NCBI RefSeq assembly: GCF_018069895.1
Contig: NZ_JAGQDH010000022.1
Coordinates: 1-38,406, forward strand
DNA length: 38,406 nucleotides
Direction: 5' to 3'
DNA from: Roseovarius autotrophicus
GTDB taxonomy: Bacteria; Pseudomonadota; Alphaproteobacteria; Rhodobacterales; Rhodobacteraceae
Numbering within the stretch: the first letter of the stretch is position 1; each line of letters opens with the position of its first letter. A program made the translations under genes and the position numbers. Shown one piece after another: positions 33,336 to 38,406 of the stretch. A model generated the notes under the pieces. The model was not told the DNA's origin, did no database searches, and was given only the letters and a program-made list of their open reading frames with translations.

Positions 33336-34421
33336 TCATTCCGCCGCCTCCCGCCCCTCGCCCGCCTCCCGCCGCAGCTTGCGGATCAGTTCAAGCTCGC
33401 TCTGGAAATCAACGTAATGCGGCAACTTGATATGCTCGAGAAACCCGGTGGCCTGAATGTTGTCACAATGCATCAGCACGAATTCCTCGTCCTGCGCGGG
33501 CGCGCCCCGATCCTCCTCGCCCAGGTCCTTCCAGCGCAATGCGCGATCCACCAGCGCCATGGCGATGGCCTTGCGCTCGGTCTGACCGAAGACCAGCCCA
33601 TAACCGCGCGTGAACTGCGGCGGCTCGGTTTTCGAGCCGGTGAACTGGTTGACGGTCTCGCATTCGGTCAGCACGACCTCGCCCAGTTCGATGGTGAATC
33701 CAAGCTCGGGGATCTCCATTTCCACGGCCACCGCGCCGATGCGCAACTCGCCGACAAAGGCATGGTTGCGCGCATAGCCGCGCTGCGTCGAATAGGCGAG
33801 GCCAAGCAGAAACCCCTCGTCGCCCCGCGCCAGCGCCTGAAGCCGGAGCGCGCGACTCGCGGGCAGTTCCATCGATTGCCGGGTGAGGTCGGGCGGCACG
33901 CCATCAACGGGTGGCTCAGGCTGGATAAGCCCCTCACGCCCGAGAAACCCCGCCACATGCGGCACATCGCCTGCACGCGCCGGGGCCTCGGATGCGGGTG
34001 CGGGCCCTTCGCCCTCGGCGGCCAGCGCGAAATCCAGCAGCCGGTGGGTGTAATCGAAGGTCGGGCCAAGCACCTGCCCGCCCGGCGCGTCCTTGAACGT
34101 GGCCGAGATTCGCCGCTCGCAGCGCATCGTGCCGGTATCAACGGGCTGCGTCGCGCCAAAGCGGGGCAGCGTGGTGCGATAGGCCCGGATCAGGAACACC
34201 GCCTCGATGAGATCGCCGCGCGCCTGCTTGATCGCCAGCGCCGAAAGGTCCGGATCATAGAGCGAGCCTTCGGCCATCACCCGGTTGACCGCCAGCGTCA
34301 TCTGCTCGCGAATCTGCGCCACGCTCAGTTCGGGCACGTCCCGATCACCGCGGCGTTCCTCGGCAAGCCAGGCATGGGCATTGTCGATCGCGCGCTCGCC
34401 ACCCTTCACCGCCACATACAT
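33336..34421 (-). CDS. phnI: Carbon-phosphorus lyase core subunit PhnI
   Basis: The 361-residue subunit, with PhnG, H and L, swaps adenine of ATP for the phosphonate to make ribose 1-phosphonate 5-triphosphate. It begins MYVAVKGGERAIDNAHAWL, and shows IREQMTLAVNRVMAEGSLYD, FDYTHRLLDFALAAEGEG, LAYSTQRGYARNHAFVGELR and a C-terminal HCDNIQATGFLEHIKLPHYV, all standard PhnI blocks. The frame extends upstream to 34694; ATG 34421 is right because homology starts there and it overlaps the phnH stop (TGATG). Confidence 0.96.
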   Translation of the reverse strand: MYVAVKGGERAIDNAHAWLAEERRGDRDVPELSVAQIREQMTLAVNRVMAEGSLYDPDLSALAIKQARGDLIEAVFLIRAYRTTLPRFGATQPVDTGTMRCERRISATFKDAPGGQVLGPTFDYTHRLLDFALAAEGEGPAPASEAPARAGDVPHVAGFLGREGLIQPEPPVDGVPPDLTRQSMELPASRALRLQALARGDEGFLLGLAYSTQRGYARNHAFVGELRIGAVAVEMEIPELGFTIELGEVVLTECETVNQFTGSKTEPPQFTRGYGLVFGQTERKAIAMALVDRALRWKDLGEEDRGAPAQDEEFVLMHCDNIQATGFLEHIKLPHYVDFQSELELIRKLRREAGEGREAAE

Positions 34422-34993
34422 CAGCCCGCCTCCACCCGCGTCGTGCGCGGCAGCCCCGCCAGCCGGTCGCCACAACAGAAGAGGAAATCGAGACCGAGCG
34501 GGAACCGCGCCGCATTCGCCCGGAACGCCGTCACCTCGGGGAGCGACAGCGCCGACATACCCGCGATCCCCGGCCCCGTCAGGCGCATACCCGCCGCTTC
34601 CAGCCGATCCATTTCGACGACAAGCGTGGCCGAGCGGTCGGGATAATCCGGCGTGCCAATGGCATAGCCCGAGAGCGGCAAAAGCGCCTCCCATGTGCCA
34701 AAGGCAAAGACCGCCGCTTCGCGCCCCACCACCGGCGCGCCGGTGTGAAAGGCGAGCCAGCCGCGCAACTCGGCACAGTCGAGCGCCCCCGCCAGATGCA
34801 CCGGCGTGTCGGGGCCACAGAGCGTCAGCGCCACGCCCCCCGCAGCCACCGACATGGGCGCAGGCGGCCGTGCGCCCTCAAGGCGTTCAATACGGCCAGG
34901 TCGCGCCATCGCCTGCATCACCGCGCGAAACACCCGCGCCCCCTCGACCGGGGCGTCCGCAAACCCGCCGGACAGCAGTTGCACCTCCATCAT
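34421..34993 (-). CDS. phnH: Carbon-phosphorus lyase core subunit PhnH
   Basis: The 190-residue subunit of the PhnGHIJ complex has sequence landmarks FRAVMQAMARPGRIERL, CGPDTPVHLAG, FHTGAPVVGREAAVFAFG and FPLGLDFLFCCGDRLAGLPRTTRV. The start MMEV has two ATGs; the first overlaps the phnG stop as ATGA. One-base overlap with phnI follows. Confidence 0.95.
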   Translation of the reverse strand: MMEVQLLSGGFADAPVEGARVFRAVMQAMARPGRIERLEGARPPAPMSVAAGGVALTLCGPDTPVHLAGALDCAELRGWLAFHTGAPVVGREAAVFAFGTWEALLPLSGYAIGTPDYPDRSATLVVEMDRLEAAGMRLTGPGIAGMSALSLPEVTAFRANAARFPLGLDFLFCCGDRLAGLPRTTRVEAG

Positions 34994-35433
34994 TCCTCCC
35001 CCCGCACCATGGTGAAGAATTCAACCTTTGTCGCCGCCGCCCTGCGCGCACGCGCCATGCGGCGCGCGGTCTCGGCGGCGACGAGCGGGCAAAGCACCTT
35101 CGTGCGCACCTCTCCCGCCCGCATCCCCTGCATCAGCGCATCGACCAGAGCCGCGTCGCGCGCGTGCCCCTTGTCGCGTCCCTGCACATGGCCATGCCCG
35201 ACCGCGCCATCCGCGAGCCGCAACGCGCAGCGCGTCACCGTCATCTCGCCAAGGTTGAACGGCGCGCCCGTGCCCCCGGCGCGACCGCGCACCATCACCG
35301 TGCCGGTCTCGGGCGGGCGCAGCCAGTCATGGGCGGGCACATCGCCCAAGCCCGCCACCAGCCGCGCCAGATCCCCGGCCCGCGCGCGCGCAAGAAGTCC
35401 CATCCACCCGGCCCGGCCCAGTTCTTCGCTCAC
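34990..35433 (-). CDS. phnG: Carbon-phosphorus lyase core subunit PhnG
   Basis: The 147-residue protein is the first gene of the C-P lyase operon. Typical PhnG text: RAGWMGLLARARAGDLARLV, RPPETGTVMVRGRAGGTGAPFNLGEMTVTRC, GHGHVQGRDKGHARDAALVDAL and a C-terminal AAATKVEFFTMVRG. I start at GTG 35433 (VSEELGRAGW), since the frame upstream to 35790 runs through the operator region and into phnF. E. coli PhnG has a similar length. Confidence 0.93.
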   Translation of the reverse strand: MSEELGRAGWMGLLARARAGDLARLVAGLGDVPAHDWLRPPETGTVMVRGRAGGTGAPFNLGEMTVTRCALRLADGAVGHGHVQGRDKGHARDAALVDALMQGMRAGEVRTKVLCPLVAAETARRMARARRAAATKVEFFTMVRGEE

Positions 35434-35442
35434 ATGGACACC

Positions 35443-35480
35443 TTGTCGATTTGTCGAAAATACTATACAACTAGACAAAT
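35443..35480. promoter_or_regulatory. Divergent phnG/phnF control region, likely PhnF operator
   Basis: A short AT-rich island in GC-rich DNA holds ATTTGTCGA (35449-35457) and its near-inverse TAGACAAAT (35472-35480, one mismatch) with a 14-base spacer that includes TATACAAC. A further direct copy, TTGTCGA, lies at 35443-35449. It sits between phnF and the phnG operon, where a GntR-type dimer and RNA polymerase would bind. A Pho box was not obvious. Confidence 0.5.
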
Positions 35481-35535
35481 CAATAGCCGATCCACCGTAT
35501 CCAGACAAGCCGGCCCAAGGTGAAACTTCCGTGAC

Positions 35536-36246
35536 ATGACCCGCGATCCGCTCTGGCGCGCCATTCATGACAGCCTGCGCAACGATATCGCCGCGGGGCG
35601 ATACGGCCCCGGTGACAAGCTGCCGACCGAAGCCGCGCTTGCAGCGCGCTTCGCCGTCAATCGCCACACCGTGCGCCGCGCGCTTGGTGCGCTCGCCGAG
35701 GCAGGAACGATCCATACAAGGCAGGGGGCGGGGGCCTTTGTCGCGCATCGGCCGACCGATTACCCCCTGGGCAAGCGCGTGCGCTTTCACCAGAACCTGC
35801 GCGCGGCGGGGCGGGCGCCCACTCGTGAGTTCCTCGCCATCGAGACCCGCGCCGCCTCACCAAGGGAGGCCGCGGCGTTGCGCCTGACTCCCGGCGCGCC
35901 GGTCCATGTCTGCGACGGGCTGTCCTTTGCCGACGGGGTGCCGCTCTCGCTGTTTCAGAGCCTCTTTCCTGCCCTGCGCTTTCCCGCTCTGCCCGAGGCG
36001 CTGCGGCGGCGCGCCTCCATTACCGACGCGCTCGCCGATTGCGGCCTGCCCGACTATACCCGCGCCTCGACCCGCCTCACCGCCAAGCTCGCCACGCCCA
36101 CCCAGGCGCATCACCTGCATATCGCCCCCGGCGCGCCGATCCTGCGCGCCAGCGCGATCAATGTGGACTCCGATGGTCAGCCGGTCGAATACGGACGCGC
36201 GTGGTTCGCTGGCGACCGGATAACGCTGACGCTCGATACCGAATGA
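35536..36246 (+). CDS. phnF: Phosphonate utilisation transcriptional regulator PhnF (GntR/HutC)
   Basis: The 236-residue protein has an N-terminal winged helix (about 5-70: WRAIHDSLRNDIAAGRYGPG, DKLPTEAALAARFAVNRHTV, RRALGALAEAG) and a C-terminal UTRA ligand-binding domain (about 90-235; ASTRLTAKLATPTQAHHLHI and FAGDRITLTL). In other bacteria PhnF represses phn genes. It is transcribed away from phnG, so it likely controls both directions through the operator between them. A hairpin follows at 36335. Confidence 0.93.
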   Translation: MTRDPLWRAIHDSLRNDIAAGRYGPGDKLPTEAALAARFAVNRHTVRRALGALAEAGTIHTRQGAGAFVAHRPTDYPLGKRVRFHQNLRAAGRAPTREFLAIETRAASPREAAALRLTPGAPVHVCDGLSFADGVPLSLFQSLFPALRFPALPEALRRRASITDALADCGLPDYTRASTRLTAKLATPTQAHHLHIAPGAPILRASAINVDSDGQPVEYGRAWFAGDRITLTLDTE

Positions 36247-36334
36247 TCATGCCCGCGTCATGTCCCTGTCACATACAGGGCTTACCATCCGATCATTATA
36301 AGTCCCTTTTCCAGGTGTGTTTTCCGAACTATCA

Positions 36335-36360
36335 GGGGTGACCTTTGGGCCACCCTTATT
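36335..36360 (+). terminator. Terminator after phnF
   Basis: GGGTGACC (36336-36343) pairs with GGCCACCC (36348-36355) with one mismatch, followed by TTATTTAT. It lies between phnF and the convergent hexapeptide transferase gene. Confidence 0.55.
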
Positions 36361-36974
36361 TATCCGTGTTTCTCCAGGAATTCTTCCGCCGAGAGCGCGC
36401 GGAAATCCCCCAGCGTCGCGCGCAACCGCGCATGATCCCAGTCCCACCAAGCAAGCGCCATCATCCGCTCGGCCAGATGCGGCGCAAGGCGGGCGCGAAT
36501 CGGCACAGCGGGCAGGCCAGCCACGATCATGTAGGGCGCGACATCGCGCGTCACAACCGCCCCCGCCGCCACCACCGCGCCATGACCCACCGTCACCTCG
36601 GGCTTGACCTGTGCGTTATGCCCGATCCAGGTATCATGCCCGATCCGCGCCACACGCATGCGCCGCTGCGCGAACCACGCGGCATCATCCTCTGCATCCT
36701 CCCAGTAACTCTCGGAGCGATAGAGAAAATGATGCAGCGAGGCGCGGTCGAGCGGATGATCGGTCGCCCCGACCCGGACGAAACTTGCGATATTGGCGAA
36801 TTTGCCGATCTCGGCATTGGCGAGGTCACAGACCCGGTCGCAATAGGAATACTCTCCCATCGCCACATGCGCGAGACGGCTGCTGCGCCCGACCTCGGTA
36901 AAGGCACCGAATTCGCAATCGGTGATCTCGCAATCAGGGTGGATTACCGCCCCGTCGGCCCGCAATCTCGGCAT
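36360..36974 (-). CDS. Phosphonate-associated hexapeptide-repeat acyltransferase
   Basis: The 204-residue left-handed beta-helix protein has repeating I/V-G-x-x-x units: [20 protein letters not shown], then [15 protein letters not shown], and [19 protein letters not shown], with [15 protein letters not shown] before the C-terminal helix. This is the CatB/VatD-type acetyltransferase pattern; the family with [22 protein letters not shown] text is found in phosphonate operons. It may acetylate amino-phosphonates (inference). I start at ATG 36974 with GGGAG upstream, since the 29 residues from 37061 look unrelated. It lies downstream of the broken phnE, so its transcription may be affected. Confidence 0.85.
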   Translation of the reverse strand: MPRLRADGAVIHPDCEITDCEFGAFTEVGRSSRLAHVAMGEYSYCDRVCDLANAEIGKFANIASFVRVGATDHPLDRASLHHFLYRSESYWEDAEDDAAWFAQRRMRVARIGHDTWIGHNAQVKPEVTVGHGAVVAAGAVVTRDVAPYMIVAGLPAVPIRARLAPHLAERMMALAWWDWDHARLRATLGDFRALSAEEFLEKHG

Positions 36975-37044
36975 CCCGCACTCCCGATGATGACACGGAT
37001 AATCTCCCGCTTCACTTTTCCTCGAACACTCACATCCCGACACC

Positions 37045-37641
37045 TCAACGGCCGCTGTCATCCGAGGCGATAAGCCGCCGCCGCAACCAGCCCGAGACGG
37101 TGTCCATGACCATGACCATGACCATGACCATAATCAGGATCAGCACGATATAATAGCTCACCTCTTCCCAGTCCTTCTGGGTGATGATCGCCTGTGTAAG
37201 CAGAAGACCGATGCCGCCGCCGGTTATCGCGCCGATGATGGTGGCGCTGCGGGTGTTCGACTCGAGGTAATAGAGCACCTGGCTCAGGAGCACCGGCATG
37301 ACCTGCGGGATCACCCCGAAGCGATAGCGTTGCAAGGGCTTGGCGCCGGTCGAGGCGACGCCCTCGATCTGCTTGCGGTCCACGTTCTCAAGCACCTCCG
37401 AGAAGAGCTTGCCGAAACTGCCCGTGTCGGTGATCAGGATCGCCAGCGCCCCGGTCATCGGTCCATGCCCGAAGGCGCATGAGAGAATGATTGTCCAGAT
37501 CAGCGCATCGACCCCGCGCAGGAAATCGAACACCCGCCGCACGGCACCCCGCAGGACCATGACGGCAGAGAAATTGCGCGCCGCCGCAAAGGCCAGCGGC
37601 AGCGCGACGATCGCCGCGCCCATCGTGCCGAGAAAGGAGAT
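37045..37641 (-). pseudogene. phnE: phnE, phosphonate ABC transporter permease, 5' end lost to an IS
   Basis: About 198 residues of the permease remain, from ISFLGTMGAAIVALPLAFAA to the end. PhnE motifs: VDALIWTIILSCAFGHGPM, ILITDTGSFGKLFSEVLENVD, then GVASTGAKPLQRYRFGVIPQ (the EAA-type coupling loop) and LYYLESNTRSATIIGAITGG. The N-terminal ~70-90 residues, with the first TM helix, are absent; homology stops at about 37641 where IS256-type sequence begins. A full permease would be near 270-290 residues. An internal ATG at 37623 might express a fragment, but function is unlikely. Confidence 0.9.
37105..37131 (+). repeat. Hexanucleotide tandem repeat CATGAC in phnE
   Basis: Four perfect CATGAC units plus a partial one. 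On the minus strand they encode MVMVMVMVM in the last TM helix of PhnE. Loss or gain of a unit keeps the frame. Confidence 0.9.
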
Positions 37642-38127
37642 ATGCCCAAAAGTTGGTGATGGCCGTCATCAGGCGGCGGCTTGAAGTTGCTTGATCCCGT
37701 CTTTGAACTCAACTCCTTGAATGACCTCGGGCAGACGGTTTGGCCCGGAGATCTTCCGCCACTTCTTCTTGGCTGACATCATCAGCCGGAAGACCATGGC
37801 GAGGGCGGTTTTGCGGTTGAGGCAGCCCTTGGTTTTCCGGGTGCGGTTCCGGACCGTGGCAAAGACGCTCTCGATCGGGTTCGTGGTCCTGATGTGCTTC
37901 CAATGCTCGGCTGGGAAGTCGTAGAAGGCCAACAGCTCGTCCCGGTCCTTCACCAGCTTGGCGACGGCTTTCTCATACTTCACGCCGTAGGTTTCGACGA
38001 AGAGGTCGAAGGCCGCATTGGCCTCTTTCCTGGTCTCGGCCATCCAGATGTCCTGCAGGTCGGCCTTCGCCTTTTCGTGCAACGACTTCGGCAGTGCGCC
38101 AAGAACGTTGGATGTCTTGTGAACCCA
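37642..38127 (-). mobile_element. IS256-family element, 3' part
   Basis: The minus-strand frame 38127-37669 encodes about 152 residues of the C-terminal half of an IS256-family (mutator-type) transposase: WVHKTSNVLGALPKSLHEKA, DLQDIWMAETRKEANAAFDL, LLAFYDFPAEHWKHIRTTNP, IESVFATVRNRTRKTKG and LNRKTALAMVFRLMMSAKKKW. The DDE catalytic Glu region is included; the N-terminal ~60 % is missing. Homology stops abruptly at Trp (38127). The non-coding end, with CCCAAAAGTTGG, abuts phnE near 37641. A longer frame to 38268 exists but its extra residues are IS110 DNA read backwards. Confidence 0.85.
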
Positions 38128-38282
38128 GATGGAGTGGTTGCCGCCCTCCCCAGACGGCATCGCAATGTGCCAAGGTCGTGGTGTCAACAGCCACAAAACG
38201 AGGAAGACGGCGAGATGAAGAATATGATGATAGGAGTCGATCTGGCAAAGAATGTTTTCCAGGTCCATGGTGCCCTGCGAAC
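38128..38282 (+). mobile_element. IS110-family element, left end
   Basis: The plus strand holds a 5' non-coding part and, from ATG 38215, the very start of an IS110-family transposase: MKNMMIGVDLAKNVFQVHGA, then LRT and a stop formed at the junction with the next element (TAA 38284-38286). GVDLAKNVFQVHG contains the catalytic Asp of the DEDD (RuvC-like) domain. The ribosome site is AGGAAG (38201-38206). Everything after residue 23 is missing here because the IS66 element begins at 38283. Confidence 0.8.
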
Positions 38283-38406
38283 GTAAGCGCGACGTCGAGA
38301 CCCTATGCGGCGAGGCTTGACGGCTGGTTGAAGCGCCATGGCATGAGGTCTTCGATGCCGCTCTGCGGGTGGCCGTCGAGGATGGCGCGCAGGGTGGTGG
38401 CGAGAT
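38283..38406 (-). mobile_element. IS66-family element, one end (cut by window edge)
   Basis: GTAAGCGCG at 38283 is the type of terminus seen in IS66 elements. Reading the minus strand from the window edge to the stop at 38303-38305 gives the C-terminal end of the IS66 transposase TnpC: LATTLRAILDGHPQSGIEDL, MPWRFNQPSSLAA. The rest of the element lies outside the window. CTGCGAAC (38275-38282) just before the terminus would be the 8-base target duplication expected for IS66. Confidence 0.85.

Noticed and set aside
30616..34646. Two long plus-strand frames (30616-32448 and 32469-34646)
   Set aside because: Both are antisense to the well-supported phn operon and show no recognisable domain.
37388..37669. 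Frame MTAITNFWAYLLS... at the IS256/phnE junction
   Set aside because: It is a different frame from phnE and from the transposase; the resemblance to a membrane protein start is accidental.
1..38406. Search for CRISPR arrays, tRNA/rRNA genes, toxin-antitoxin or phage-defence modules
   Set aside because: No regularly spaced direct repeats, cloverleaf-like sequence or known defence domains were seen on either strand by eye.

Overview
The window reads as chromosomal DNA of an alphaproteobacterium, most likely a Rhodobacteraceae (roseobacter-type) species. It is GC-rich with strong codon bias, and it has dense operons full of ATGA/TGATG overlaps. It carries gene neighbourhoods typical of that family: leuC-leuD separated from leuB by a membrane protein and an EEP-family hydrolase, a UPF0262/low-molecular-weight phosphatase pair, a stand-alone Hint-domain protein, and the phn cluster with a DUF1045 gene. 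Intergenic repeats of the GGGATATTT...GCCAGAAGAAACC type fit the same picture. Both ends look like contig ends. The left end is a run of C/G inside smc, and the right end stops inside an IS66 element.

Layout. 1-2.5 kb: 5' part of smc (minus), a GNAT acetyltransferase and a small lipoprotein whose promoter region holds a perfect CtrA-type site. 2.5-6.0 kb: dnaE (minus). 6.1-10.9 kb: a four-gene BMP-type nucleoside ABC importer (ATPase, two permeases, binding protein) with an inverted repeat pair between the ATPase and the first permease. 10.99-15.55 kb (minus): kpsT-kpsE-kdsA-hexose phosphomutase, a capsule export/Kdo supply operon. 15.8-17.7 kb: UPF0262, LMW phosphatase, SnoaL-like and GNAT genes in a tightly overlapped operon. 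Next come an LpxR-like outer-membrane protein and a Hint-domain protein. 20.2-25.6 kb: leuC, leuD, a six-TM protein, an EEP hydrolase and leuB.

25.65-37.6 kb: an entericidin-like lipoprotein, a SLAC1/TehA transporter, a FAH-family hydrolase, and then a carbon-phosphorus lyase region. The C-P lyase operon phnG-H-I-J-K-corA-phnL-phnN runs on the minus strand from a divergent promoter shared with the repressor gene phnF. phnM and a DUF1045 2H-phosphoesterase lie beyond it. On the other side of phnF are a phosphonate-associated hexapeptide transferase and the 3' part of a phosphonate permease gene, phnE. The 5' part of phnE has been removed by insertion sequences.

37.64-38.41 kb: three IS families sit nested in each other: IS256 in phnE, IS110 in the IS256, and IS66 in the IS110.

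How the genes work together: PhnG-N convert alkylphosphonates to ribose bisphosphate derivatives, but the adjacent uptake system is broken in this strain. KpsT/KpsE with KdsA and the mutase suggest a Kdo-anchored surface polysaccharide. LeuC/D/B are three steps of leucine synthesis. I found no tRNA, rRNA, CRISPR array or obvious undescribed multi-gene defence system. The most unusual items are the nested IS array that kills phnE, corA embedded in the C-P lyase operon, a candidate stand-in for PhnP, and several regulatory sites.
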